Assembly: GCF_001483135.1 (NCBI RefSeq)
Contig: NZ_LNAL01000006.1
Location: 496,003 to 560,002, forward strand
Reading direction: 5' to 3'
Source of the DNA: Solirubrum puertoriconensis
GTDB taxonomy: Bacteria > Bacteroidota > Bacteroidia > Cytophagales > Hymenobacteraceae
Length of the DNA stretch: 64,000 bases
Shown: in pieces, positions 1 through 8,282 of the stretch
Layout: each line of letters opens with the position of its first letter
Numbering within the stretch: position 1 is the first letter of the stretch
The notes under the pieces: model-generated
Seen by the model: only the letters and a program-made list of their open reading frames with translations
Told to the model about the DNA's origin: nothing
The model's database searches: none
Made by a program: the position numbers and the translations under genes

Positions 1-1
1 C

Positions 2-757
2 GATGCCGTGGTGCAGGCCGAAGCCGGGTTTATGTACCTGAATGGCCAGCCGGGCGGCGAACCGCTCAAGATGCCCGTGGCCTTAATGGACTTGCTGGCG
101 GCCCATCAGCTAAAAGAAGGCCTGCTTACCGCTCTGTACCGGCGCGAGCGTACCGGCCTAGGTGCTTTGGTGCAAGTATCGTTGTGGGAAGCGGGCTTGG
201 CCTCGTTGGCCAACCAGGGCAGCACCTACCTTGCCACCGGCCACGACCCCAAACCCATGGGCTCAGGCCACCCCAGCATTGTGCCCTACGGCACCGTGTA
301 CCTAGGGGCCGATGGCGTTCGGCTGATTTTGGCCGTGGGCACCGACCGGCAGTTTCAGCAGCTATGCGAGGTGCTGGACCGACCGGAGTGGGCTGCCGAC
401 GAGCGGTTCCGGACGAACGGGGCGCGGGTGCAGCACCGGGCGGCGTTGGAAGCGTTGCTGCACGAGCGGATTGGGCACGTGCCCGGGGCCGAGTTGCTGG
501 CCGAACTAGCCCGGTTGGCCGTGCCGGCAGGGGCGGTGCGTACGGCCGGGCAAGCCTTGGCCGAACCATCTGCTGCGGGTATGCTGTTGTCGCCGCAAGC
601 CGGTTTTGCCCATGCCGGGCTGCGCACGGTAGCTTTCCGTAGCCCGCAGTGGCCAACTGCCGAGGCCTTGTCGGCGCCGCCGCACCTAGGCGAGCATACC
701 GCGGCTTTCGGAACGGCCGAGTGCGCATCGGGCGAAAACCAAACCCCAGCGAACTAA
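2..757 (+). CDS. CoA-transferase family III (CaiB/BaiF) protein, 5' end outside window
   Basis: The reading frame is already open at the left edge, so the N-terminal part is missing. The visible 251 residues match the family III CoA-transferase core: a DAVVQAEAGFMYLNG start like the family's conserved segment, then PVALMDLLAAH, whose Asp I align with the catalytic Asp of CaiB/Frc (inference), then TGLGALVQVSLWEAG and GSGHPSIVPYGTVY. Family members move CoA between carboxylic acids through an aspartyl-CoA anhydride intermediate. The substrate cannot be told from this part. The next gene begins about 90 bp downstream on the same strand. Confidence 0.85.
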   Translation, partial: DAVVQAEAGFMYLNGQPGGEPLKMPVALMDLLAAHQLKEGLLTALYRRERTGLGALVQVSLWEAGLASLANQGSTYLATGHDPKPMGSGHPSIVPYGTVYLGADGVRLILAVGTDRQFQQLCEVLDRPEWAADERFRTNGARVQHRAALEALLHERIGHVPGAELLAELARLAVPAGAVRTAGQALAEPSAAGMLLSPQAGFAHAGLRTVAFRSPQWPTAEALSAPPHLGEHTAAFGTAECASGENQTPAN

Positions 758-850
758 AGCTTCGTACCATTGCCTTATAGCTGTTCGTGTTTGGCAGCCC
801 TTAGGGTGCCAAACCTTCCACTGACCTAAACGGCGTATTGCCGCCCGCCT

Positions 851-1735
851 ATGCCTCAGGAAATAGAAAACGCCACGCCCTCCGCCGAATTTAACGAGAA
901 GCCCGGTACGCCCGCCGCCGAGCCCACTGCCCAAAGCCCCGTACCCGCCGAGCCCGAGGCAAGTGCCCCCGCCACCGACGAAACGGCGCAGGCCCAAGCC
1001 ACGCCCGAGCCGGTAGCCGCCGAAGCTCCGCACGAGGAGATAGAAGACAAGCTCGACATCATTTTCGAAGGGCTGCGCCAGAAATCGACCGCTAAGCAGG
1101 CCATCTTCCGCAACACGCAAGCCGCGTTTGAGTGCCTGCGCACCGTAACACAGGAGTTGGTGCTGGAGCTTACGCGCCGCATTTCAACCGTCGATTCGAG
1201 CGTGGTAATCGAGTACCGGCCCATCAACGAGTTCGAGTTCCACATCCGGTTTTCGGGCGATTTGCTGGTGTTTGTGATGCATTCCAACATCATTACCTTC
1301 CCCGACGACTTTCCGCTGTTCGGCTCGCGCTACGTAAACGACGACTTCCGCCGCCGCTTCTTCGGGCACATCATGGCCTACAACTTTATGGCCGACTCGA
1401 TTAAGTACCAGCGCATGAACGACCCCGGCTACCTCGTGGGCCGCTTGCTCGTCAACATCGAAAACCACTACTACATTGAAGGCGCCAAGCAACTCGAAAT
1501 GCCGGAAAACGACATGGAGCACAACGTCATCAACGAAGACGCCATGCGCCTGTATGTGGAAAGCGCCATGATTGCCGCCGTGAACAACGACCTGATGGCT
1601 CCCTCAATCCAGGACATTCAGAAGATTACCGTGAAGCAGAAGCTCGAAAACCAGCAAGTAAGCCGCGGCAGCAAAGTCGGCTTCAACTTCCGCAACGAGC
1701 AACGCCACGCCGGTTACGACGGTCTGATTTACTAG
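851..1735 (+). CDS. conserved hypothetical protein with acidic, Ala/Pro-rich N-terminus
   Basis: A 294-residue protein. Residues 1-60 are low-complexity and rich in Ala, Pro and Glu, probably a disordered tail. Residues from about 62 on form a compact domain starting EDKLDIIFEGLRQKSTAKQ and rich in aromatic residues. There is no signal peptide or membrane segment, so it is probably cytoplasmic. I recognise no catalytic motif; it looks like a conserved Cytophagales protein of unknown function. It converges on trpS, with a strong hairpin terminator between them. The ATG at 851 opens the frame and suits the domain layout, though a later start removing part of the tail cannot be excluded. Confidence 0.75.
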   Translation: MPQEIENATPSAEFNEKPGTPAAEPTAQSPVPAEPEASAPATDETAQAQATPEPVAAEAPHEEIEDKLDIIFEGLRQKSTAKQAIFRNTQAAFECLRTVTQELVLELTRRISTVDSSVVIEYRPINEFEFHIRFSGDLLVFVMHSNIITFPDDFPLFGSRYVNDDFRRRFFGHIMAYNFMADSIKYQRMNDPGYLVGRLLVNIENHYYIEGAKQLEMPENDMEHNVINEDAMRLYVESAMIAAVNNDLMAPSIQDIQKITVKQKLENQQVSRGSKVGFNFRNEQRHAGYDGLIY

Positions 1736-1745
1736 GGTGCTATCC

Positions 1746-1805
1746 GCAAAAACAAAGCGGGGCCGCTGTTCTGAACCCAGAACAGCGGCCCCGCTTTGTT
1801 TTTGC
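1746..1805. terminator. bidirectional Rho-independent terminator
   Basis: An almost perfect inverted repeat with arms of about 28 bp, a GC-rich middle (GCGGGGCCGCTGTTCTG) and a 4-base loop. A-rich and T-rich outer ends give a U tract on both strands. It lies between two convergent genes and should terminate both. Confidence 0.92.
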
Positions 1806-1815
1806 GTTGGCTGCG

Positions 1816-2793
1816 TTACCTAGGCAGGTAACCCACCCGCTCGCGCACTTTGTTAAGCACGTTGGTGCCGTAGGCCTGGGCCTTGCGGGCGCCCTCGGCC
1901 AAGCGCCGGTCAATTTCGGGCAGGTTTTCCATGTAGTAGCTAAACAGCTCGCGCTCCTTGGCAAAGCGCGTGCGGATCACCTCGTAGAGCGCCTGTTTGG
2001 CGTGGCCGTAGCCGTAGCCGCCGCGCAGGTAGTTTTCGCGCATCTCGGCAACCTCGGCCGGCGAGGCCAGCAGCGAAAACAGCTTGAACGTGGTATCGGT
2101 ATCGGGGTTTTTGGGGGCCTCGAGCGGGGTGCTGTCCGACACGATGCTGCGGATGTTCTTCAGCAAGGCTTTGTCGTCGAGGAAGATGTCGATGATGTTG
2201 CCGTACGACTTGCTCATCTTCTGCCCATCGAGGCCCGGAATGGTCTGAATTTGCTCGTCCACGCGGGCTTCGGGCAGCACGAAGGTTTCGCCGTAGCGGT
2301 TGTTGAAAGCCGAAGCAATGTCGCGCGTAATCTCGAGGTGCTGAATCTGATCTTTGCCCACGGGCACAAACTCGGCATCGTAGAGCAGGATGTCGGCGGC
2401 CATCAGCACGGGATAGGTAAACAAGCCCGCGTTTACATCCGCCAAGCGGCCCGATTTATCCTTAAACGAGTGCGCGTTGGCCAGCATCGGGTACGGCGTC
2501 AGGCACGAGAGGTACCACGTCAGCTCGGTTACCTGCGGCACATCCGACTGGCGGTAGAACAGGTTCTTGTCGGTATCGAAACCGCAGGCCAGCCACGCGG
2601 CGGCCACAGCGTAGGTGTTTTGGCGGAGCAATTCGGCATCGCGCACCGTGGTGAGCGAGTGCATATCAGCAATAAACAGCAGCGACTCGTTGCTGCTGTC
2701 TTTCGACAGCTCGATGGCTGGCAGAATGGCGCCGAGCAGGTTGCCTAGGTGCGGCCGGCCCGTGCTCTGAATGCCTGTAAGGATGCGGGACAT
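1816..2793 (-). CDS. trpS: tryptophan--tRNA ligase
   Basis: Class I aminoacyl-tRNA synthetase that charges tRNA-Trp with tryptophan using ATP. At 325 residues it has the normal bacterial length. The N-terminus MSRILTGIQSTGRPHLGN carries the HIGH-type nucleotide-binding signature (H-L-G-N, about residues 15-18). The KMSKS loop is at residues 192-196 in GLDGQKMSKSYGN. FVPVGKDQIQHLE is the typical dimer/active-site segment. The gene is monocistronic or first in its unit, and its 3' end abuts the bidirectional hairpin. Nothing unusual. Confidence 0.97.
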   Translation of the reverse strand: MSRILTGIQSTGRPHLGNLLGAILPAIELSKDSSNESLLFIADMHSLTTVRDAELLRQNTYAVAAAWLACGFDTDKNLFYRQSDVPQVTELTWYLSCLTPYPMLANAHSFKDKSGRLADVNAGLFTYPVLMAADILLYDAEFVPVGKDQIQHLEITRDIASAFNNRYGETFVLPEARVDEQIQTIPGLDGQKMSKSYGNIIDIFLDDKALLKNIRSIVSDSTPLEAPKNPDTDTTFKLFSLLASPAEVAEMRENYLRGGYGYGHAKQALYEVIRTRFAKERELFSYYMENLPEIDRRLAEGARKAQAYGTNVLNKVRERVGYLPR

Positions 2794-2808
2794 GTATGGA
2801 AGTAATTG

Positions 2809-3456
2809 TCAGTCTTGTTTGCCGGAAGATGTACCGATGCTGCTCAACGGGCAAGGTAAATTCCGATTCAGCGAGAGAATAACGGGAATCAACGTTTCCG
2901 GTGTTGCTATTTTTTCGTCGACCAGCTTCACCAGATCGGGGCGCGAAACCAAAAAAGGCCGAAGCATTTCGCGAAAATACGGGCCGCCGTTCCACCCGCC
3001 GGTGGTGAGGGCCGTGAGCGTGCTGTCCTTGGCCCATCTGATCAGGTATTCGGGCTTACTGGACGTGCCGCCCCCAACCATGCCACCTCCCGCTGTCATG
3101 TGCCCGGGCGAGCTAACGGCATAAGTGTAATTCAGCAACACCACTATGCCGCTATCTACTTGCTCCACAAAGGCTTTATCGACGTAGCTGCTGCCCAGAT
3201 TCACCAGAAAACCCTTGGCAACTGTGTATTTACGCCTGCCAATGCTGAAGGCGTGAACATCGTCGGGAGTCAATTTCAGGGTTTTTCCTTGCGCGTTCTT
3301 CACCGCAAGGGTGTTGCCGTCGCGCAACTTTAGCTCGCCGTTGTGCCGAACGGTTTGCTCTTTATTGAGAATGTAAGAGCCTGGCTTGAAGGTAGAGGAT
3401 TGGGCCATTGCGAGTGGCGCTACAAGCAAACCTAGGGCTAAGCACAATAAGCGCAT
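2809..3456 (-). CDS. secreted protein, member A of a three-gene tandem paralogue family
   Basis: 215 residues with a signal peptide (MRLLCLALGLLVAPLAMAQ). The mature part has a beta-rich N-terminal half: FKPGSYILN, then LTPDDVHAFSIGRRKYTVAKGF, then AFVEQVDSGIVVLL. The C-terminal half has RPDLVKLVDEKIATPETL. The same landmarks recur in the two genes at 3597 and 4269, so this is a local triplication. I recognise no enzymatic motif. The family is probably lineage-specific and exported to the periplasm or outer membrane. It lies 15 bp from the trpS start on the same strand, but the three paralogues have their own gaps (about 140 and 45 bp). Confidence 0.75.
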   Translation of the reverse strand: MRLLCLALGLLVAPLAMAQSSTFKPGSYILNKEQTVRHNGELKLRDGNTLAVKNAQGKTLKLTPDDVHAFSIGRRKYTVAKGFLVNLGSSYVDKAFVEQVDSGIVVLLNYTYAVSSPGHMTAGGGMVGGGTSSKPEYLIRWAKDSTLTALTTGGWNGGPYFREMLRPFLVSRPDLVKLVDEKIATPETLIPVILSLNRNLPCPLSSIGTSSGKQD

Positions 3457-3596
3457 ACAATTATCAAGAATAGAGAGAGTTGTGGGGTAGCAGCGAGTTT
3501 GTTACCCTCTATCTCCCCTTGCAAGGTTTTTTATTTGCTAGTGCGGCGGCCGGTAGCACTGTATATGCCCATGGGCACGCCGGAAAGCTAGAAAAG

Positions 3597-4223
3597 CTAT
3601 CGAGCTTGTTCGTTGGCTCGGCGAATGTATGTGGGAAAGGTTCTAAAGTTAGCAGTACCAGAACGCACTGCCTGCTGCAACTCGGGCCAAGGTTTTAGTT
3701 CTTCGGCCAACTCTAAGCGGTAATCTTTAGCCCAAGCTTGAAAGTTGTCAGGTCCCTGCACGAACTCTTTGTCGCCGCGGCGGCGCAGCAGGTAAATGGC
3801 AAAGCTTGCCATACCGCTAGAGCCCATGGGTTCAGCGGTACGAAAAAGCGCAAGCTGCAAATAGCCCGTCGTGTCGATGTACTCTATGAACGCATTTTCG
3901 GCGTGGTACTCGTGCCCACCCAACCCGGTGGTACCCATATAGTAATCGAAATTGCCAGCCGGCAGCAGCGTATGGCCATCGATGGTGAACGACTGCACTT
4001 CCGTGGCCTCGTACCTGGTGCCGCCCGGCCAACCTCCCACGAACAACTTCGACTTTTCGCGCGTGGAAAAAGTCAATTTATCAACGCCGGACTTGCCGTT
4101 GCGCAGCACGTAGGTGCCTTGCCCTTTCAGAGTCGACACTAGGTATTGGGCGTTGCCCACGCAAACAAAGCCACTTACAAACATTGCAGTTAAGAATAAT
4201 ACGCGTGTAATTGCGCTGTGCAT
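3597..4223 (-). CDS. secreted protein, member B of the tandem paralogue family
   Basis: 208 residues with a signal peptide ending near GNAQ. It shares the family skeleton with its neighbours: GTYVLRNG near the N-terminus, EVQSFTIDGHTLLPAGNF, AFIEYIDTTGYLQLALF, and a C-terminal PELQQAVRSG segment followed by an alpha-helical tail. It is more diverged than members A and C, and its C-terminal RPDLV motif has become PWPELQ. Function unknown. The middle copy is the most altered, which suggests an old duplication rather than a recent one. Confidence 0.72.
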   Translation of the reverse strand: MHSAITRVLFLTAMFVSGFVCVGNAQYLVSTLKGQGTYVLRNGKSGVDKLTFSTREKSKLFVGGWPGGTRYEATEVQSFTIDGHTLLPAGNFDYYMGTTGLGGHEYHAENAFIEYIDTTGYLQLALFRTAEPMGSSGMASFAIYLLRRRGDKEFVQGPDNFQAWAKDYRLELAEELKPWPELQQAVRSGTANFRTFPTYIRRANEQAR

Positions 4224-4268
4224 AATTAAGAATAGGTGGCCGGAAGAACTGATAAAATAGTTGCGACC

Positions 4269-4916
4269 CTAGGGGCGCGAAGATGTTGAGTTAGGAACGG
4301 GTTGGTAGGGTTGATTGCTGTTGAAAGCCTGAATGACGGCACGCAAATTATTTTCCGTTATGCGGCTTTGCTGAACCAGTTCAACTAAGTCAGGACGCGA
4401 AGCCAGATGAAGGGATAGTCCTTCCTGAAAGCGGCTGTTGCCCCACTGCGTACCCACGGGCAGAACCGTTACAGCGTAGCTGGCAGGCGACTGGAGCAAG
4501 TACATGTGGCGGCGCGTAAATGAAGCACCGGGGTATTTTGGATCGGTCATAACTTCATCCCGTTCCTTGTACTCGTAGCGCATCAGCATAATACAGCCAC
4601 TGTCGAGCACCGGAACAAAGGCCCTCGTAACGATGCCGCCGGTCAGTAGTTTGGTGCCGATGTTGAAGCTGCCAGCCGTCAGGTAGGCTTGTTTGCCGAT
4701 GCGGGCGTACGAAACTTCTTCAGGAGTAAGCTCGAGCGTTTTTACTTCTGGGTTTCGGACCAGCAGTAACTGCTTTTTCTCCTGAAGTTTTAGTTGTGCC
4801 GGGTAGCTGATGCGCGGATCCTTGCCCAGTATGTATGTCCCTGACTCAAAACGGGTAAACTGAGCCCGTAGCGCCTGCGGCAACAACAAGAGGAAAAAAA
4901 AGCAGTAAAGCTTCAT
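4269..4916 (-). CDS. secreted protein, member C of the tandem paralogue family
   Basis: 215 residues, starting at the ATG at 4916 (MKLYCFFFLLLLPQALRAQ, a good signal peptide); the frame can be extended one codon to a TTG. Family landmarks are FESGTYILG, VKTLELTPEEVSYARIGKQAYLTAG, AFVPVLDSGCIMLM and RPDLVELVQQSRITENNL, close to member A. No catalytic motif was recognised. It is transcribed in the same direction as its paralogues and the transporter gene upstream of it. Confidence 0.75.
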   Translation of the reverse strand: MKLYCFFFLLLLPQALRAQFTRFESGTYILGKDPRISYPAQLKLQEKKQLLLVRNPEVKTLELTPEEVSYARIGKQAYLTAGSFNIGTKLLTGGIVTRAFVPVLDSGCIMLMRYEYKERDEVMTDPKYPGASFTRRHMYLLQSPASYAVTVLPVGTQWGNSRFQEGLSLHLASRPDLVELVQQSRITENNLRAVIQAFNSNQPYQPVPNSTSSRP

Positions 4917-4938
4917 CAATTGAATAAGTATGGCGCAC

Positions 4939-5700
4939 TTACACGCTCACATTCGCCTCGGCCTCTTGCTGCAGCTCCACCGTTTCCTGCTTCCCTAGGT
5001 AGCGGTCGATGAGGGCGTGGGCGAAGTAGAGCACGGGCGTGAGCAGAATGGCGGCTGCGAATTTATACCAGTAGTTGGTGTTGGCCACGCTCAGGACTTG
5101 CTCGAAGCTCCAGTTGCCGAAAACATAAAAGGCTACGAACAGCACCACAAACGAATCGACGAGCTGCGACACGAGCGTGGAGCCGGTGGCGCGCAGCCAA
5201 ATGAGTCGGTTGCGCGTGATGCGGCGCAGCGCCTGGAACACCGTGGCGTCGAGAATCTGGCCGACCACGAAGGCTACAATGGACCCGATGATGATGTTGC
5301 CGCCCTGCCGAAAAATGCTCTGGTAGGCGAAGTCGATGTTGAAGGGGCGCCCTAGGTCGTCGGTTTTGTTGACATCGAGCCAGAAGGCCGCCGGCGGTAG
5401 CTTGGTAGTGGCGTAGATGATGCCAAAGGCATACAGAATAAGCCCGGCCGTAAGCAAGCTCACGCGCAACACGCCTTTGGGGCCGAAGTACTCGTTGAGA
5501 ATGTCGGTAGTAACGAACACCACCGGCCAGATGAGCACGCCGGCCGTGAGGTTGCCGGGCAAGCCCATTAGCTCATCAACCGAGAAAATTTTAACCCCGA
5601 TGATTTCGGCGAGCAGTGCATTAACCAGAAAAATGGCACTCAGAACAAGGTATAGTTGCTGCTTTTTGTGCGCAAACGAAGAAGTAGCGGTAATGCTCAT
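4939..5700 (-). CDS. yhhQ: queuosine precursor transporter (VUT/YhhQ family)
   Basis: 253-residue integral membrane protein with about six or seven hydrophobic segments. Family hallmarks are LVLSAIFLVNALLAEIIGVKIF at the N-terminus, VVFVTTDILNEYFG, a RQGGNIIIGSIVAFVVGQILD stretch and LVSQLVDSFVVLFVAFY. The YhhQ/VUT family imports queuosine precursors (preQ0/preQ1), which are inserted into tRNA. The C-terminus is a short charged Glu/Gln-rich tail. No other queuosine gene is adjacent. Confidence 0.88.
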   Translation of the reverse strand: MSITATSSFAHKKQQLYLVLSAIFLVNALLAEIIGVKIFSVDELMGLPGNLTAGVLIWPVVFVTTDILNEYFGPKGVLRVSLLTAGLILYAFGIIYATTKLPPAAFWLDVNKTDDLGRPFNIDFAYQSIFRQGGNIIIGSIVAFVVGQILDATVFQALRRITRNRLIWLRATGSTLVSQLVDSFVVLFVAFYVFGNWSFEQVLSVANTNYWYKFAAAILLTPVLYFAHALIDRYLGKQETVELQQEAEANVSV

Positions 5701-5843
5701 GGCGGAAAGGTATAGCGCCAGCCCCGAAAAGCCGCGCTATCGGGTGAGCTGGCACGCCGTAGCCGGTTGCTGAAATGAAGCGCCAGAAACGCTACCTAGG
5801 GCTGAGAGTCACGCCAAAGCAAGGTAGCGGAGCGGCACGGCTG

Positions 5844-6764
5844 TTAGAGGCTGGGCACCGCCACGGTTAAGCCTTCGATGGCAAGTTGGGTGTTCTCGAA
5901 CTCGCGTTTGGCTTCGGCTAGCAGGGGCTGCAAATCGCGGTACCGCGACGAAAAGTGCCCGATGATCAGCTGCTTTACCTCGGCTAGGCGGGCAAACTGG
6001 CCGGCTTGCCGGGCCGTGGAGTGGCCTGTTTGCTGGGCGCGGTCGAGCATCTCGTGCAAAAACGTCGCCTCGTGGTACAGCAAATCGGCGCCGCGCACGG
6101 CATCGGCGAGGTTTTCCTGAAAAATGCTGTCGGCGCAGTAGGCGTAGGAGCGGGGTGGGGCCGGGGCCGTGGTTACGTCGGTGTGGCGCAAGAGCACGTG
6201 GCCGGCTTCGTCGTGCAGGTCCTGGCCGCGGGTTAGGGCTTGCAGCTGCTCGGGCGTGAGGCCGGCCGGCAAGCTTTCCTTGAGCAGGCGGCGGCGGCGG
6301 GGCTGCTCCCGAAACAGGTAGCCGCAGCAGGGTATGCGGTGGCGCATGGGCAAGGTATACACCTGCACCGAGGCGTCTTCAAAAATCAGTTGATGGCGCT
6401 CGGTATCCACGGCCGTAAACTCCACATCGAAGGCGAGCGGGGTGCCGGAGCAGCGCAGCTGCGTGGTAATTATTTCATCGAGCCCGGTGGGGCCGTAAAT
6501 GTGCAGCGGCTCTTGGCGGCCTTGCAGGTGCAGGGTACCTAGGAGGCCAAACAGGCCAAAAAAATGGTCGCCGTGCAGGTGCGAAATAAAGATGCGGTTG
6601 ATGCGCCCGAAACGAATGCGCTGCTCGATGAGGCGCTCTTGCGTAGCCTCGCCGCAATCAATCAGGTAGGGCTCGCGGCCCACCGTAAGCACTTGTGCCG
6701 TGTGGTGGCGCCCCAGCATGGGAGTGGCCGAGGCGCTGCCGAGGATGGTTAACTCGAACTCCAA
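5844..6764 (-). CDS. rnz: ribonuclease Z
   Basis: 306-residue metallo-beta-lactamase-fold endonuclease that trims the 3' trailer of tRNA precursors. The zinc-binding HLHGDH motif is at residues 62-67. The N-terminus LTILGSASATPMLGRHHTAQ is typical of the family. Later zinc ligands are seen in YCADS, LYHEATFLHEM and IIGHFSSRY. The length equals the family norm. A STAS protein gene lies upstream on the same strand, separated by a strong inverted repeat, a pairing I recall from related Cytophagales. Confidence 0.95.
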   Translation of the reverse strand: MEFELTILGSASATPMLGRHHTAQVLTVGREPYLIDCGEATQERLIEQRIRFGRINRIFISHLHGDHFFGLFGLLGTLHLQGRQEPLHIYGPTGLDEIITTQLRCSGTPLAFDVEFTAVDTERHQLIFEDASVQVYTLPMRHRIPCCGYLFREQPRRRRLLKESLPAGLTPEQLQALTRGQDLHDEAGHVLLRHTDVTTAPAPPRSYAYCADSIFQENLADAVRGADLLYHEATFLHEMLDRAQQTGHSTARQAGQFARLAEVKQLIIGHFSSRYRDLQPLLAEAKREFENTQLAIEGLTVAVPSL

Positions 6765-6830
6765 GTTTGTTGCCCGTTGCGAAATGTCAGGGGGGAAAGA
6801 GCGGCTTTGGGAAGACGGCCGAAAAACAGA

Positions 6831-6877
6831 GAAGGTTGTCAGTTATCAGCTTGTGGCACTGACAACTGACAACCTTC
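6831..6877. repeat. 19-bp inverted repeat between the STAS gene and rnz
   Basis: The arms (GAAGGTTGTCAGTTATCAG and its near-perfect complement) differ at one base and enclose a 9-base loop. A further partial copy (ACTGACAAC) follows at about 6879. There is no U tract on the side where rnz is transcribed, so it may be a processing or attenuation hairpin rather than a full terminator. It could also be a small dispersed repeat. Confidence 0.7.
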
Positions 6878-6898
6878 CGACTGACAACGAATCAAAAA

Positions 6899-7273
6899 CT
6901 ATTCCTTGTTGGTAAGGTCGCGCTCGATGGCGTGCAGGAAAATGCGGTCGATGCCTTCCTCCACGGTGGGCAGAATGTGCAGTACCGACTCCAGCTTGGA
7001 GATGGTGATCAGCTTCATCACGTGATCTTGCAGGCCGGTGAGTACCAGCAGGCCGCCCGTTGAGTTGCAGAGGCGGTTGGCAATCAGGATAGAGCTCAGT
7101 CCCGACGAATCGGTGTACTTCACATTTTGCAGGTCGAGGATCAGGTTGTTGATGCCTTCGGCGTTGAGCTTCACGAACTCCGATTTCAGATCGGGCGCGA
7201 CGGTAGTGTCGAGCTTTTTCTCGTCAATCGTAATAATCGTGTAGTTCTCTTTTTTATCAATGGAGTACTTCAT
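6899..7273 (-). CDS. STAS-domain anti-sigma-factor antagonist-like protein
   Basis: 124 residues forming a single STAS domain (SpoIIAA/RsbV fold). The phosphorylatable serine is in YTDSSGLSSIL (about residues 56-66), preceded by the typical LILDLQNV strand. Members are phosphorylated by a switch kinase and bind partner proteins when dephosphorylated. No kinase or sigma factor gene is adjacent, so its partner is unknown. Its base composition is a little lower in G+C than its surroundings, as is common for this conserved gene. Confidence 0.88.
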   Translation of the reverse strand: MKYSIDKKENYTIITIDEKKLDTTVAPDLKSEFVKLNAEGINNLILDLQNVKYTDSSGLSSILIANRLCNSTGGLLVLTGLQDHVMKLITISKLESVLHILPTVEEGIDRIFLHAIERDLTNKE

Positions 7274-7351
7274 ACGGGACGTCTTCGGTAGTACGTGGGA
7301 GTTGCGAAGGTAGTAAAAAAATGAATGTCTGAATCTAAGGGAAATCAGGCA

Positions 7352-8194
7352 TTAATTGATGCGCGAGGGTGATTTATCGCCCGGGAATGCAAAGGTGAGC
7401 GTGGCCCAGGTACTTTGCCAATCGGCTTCGGCGGGGGCGGCGTAGGGCTCCATCCGAACGATACTCAGCAGAATGTCGGCGGGGTGGAGTAGGCGTAACA
7501 GCGTACGGCCATTATTGTTGGTATGCAGGGTAAAATGTTGGGTGCTGCCGCCGGCGTGGGGCCGCAACCAGGCTTGCACCGTTTGGTTGGACGCGGGGCG
7601 CCCGGCAGCCAGCACTACTACCGTGAGGGCAGCGCCGGGGCGCAGCGTATACGGGTTCTGCTCCAAAAGGATTTCGAGCGGGTGCCCTAGGTGCCGTTGC
7701 CAGGTGGTGTCGGTAGGGGTAGCACGGCCGGCTTGGATGAGCGTTTTGGCACAGCGGCGGTACCGCTCGCGGGCCGGAGCAGTGGTTTGGCGACGGCGCT
7801 GCCGCAGGGCCAGGATGTCGCTGAGGCCTTCGGCGCGCAGGTAATCGGTAAACTCAGCGCCCGTCATGCTAATAGTGGCATTGTTGGTTCGGAACCCCAG
7901 CATGTGGGTGCCCGGCTGCTTGAGCAACACGCTGGTTTGCAGGGTATCGGCTTGGCGGGCTGTGGCCGTGAGGTTGGCGCGGGTGCCGCCCGGTTGCAGG
8001 TGCGCCAGCTCTTCGAGGCGCTGGCTGTTGCCAGACCACCGCTCGCCTCTGAACTGCTGGCCTACCCAACGCCCTAGGTGCACGCAGCTGCCCGGAGCCA
8101 CCACAAAGCGCACGGGCTGCAGCCAAAACTCGCTGGCCGAAGCACCCAGGGCTATCAACATTGCTGAAAAAAGACCAATCCGTCGGAAGAGCAT
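7352..8194 (-). CDS. DUF4198-type secreted protein
   Basis: 280 residues with a signal peptide ending at GASAS. The mature protein begins EFWLQPVRFVV, as in the DUF4198/NikM-like family. It has PGTHMLGFRTNNATISM in the first beta-sandwich region and LEILLEQNPYTLRPGAALTVVVL leading a second domain. Related proteins are exported and often accompany metal-uptake systems, but no such genes are next to it here. It diverges from the fasciclin lipoprotein gene across an AT-rich 88 bp gap that probably holds both promoters. Confidence 0.72.
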   Translation of the reverse strand: MLFRRIGLFSAMLIALGASASEFWLQPVRFVVAPGSCVHLGRWVGQQFRGERWSGNSQRLEELAHLQPGGTRANLTATARQADTLQTSVLLKQPGTHMLGFRTNNATISMTGAEFTDYLRAEGLSDILALRQRRRQTTAPARERYRRCAKTLIQAGRATPTDTTWQRHLGHPLEILLEQNPYTLRPGAALTVVVLAAGRPASNQTVQAWLRPHAGGSTQHFTLHTNNNGRTLLRLLHPADILLSIVRMEPYAAPAEADWQSTWATLTFAFPGDKSPSRIN

Positions 8195-8282
8195 TCAACA
8201 AAGATCGGCCAAACGCAAACAATCCGCAGAAGATTACGGTATAGGTGTTGTTTAATGTTTAAGGGTAAAAGTTTAAACAAAC

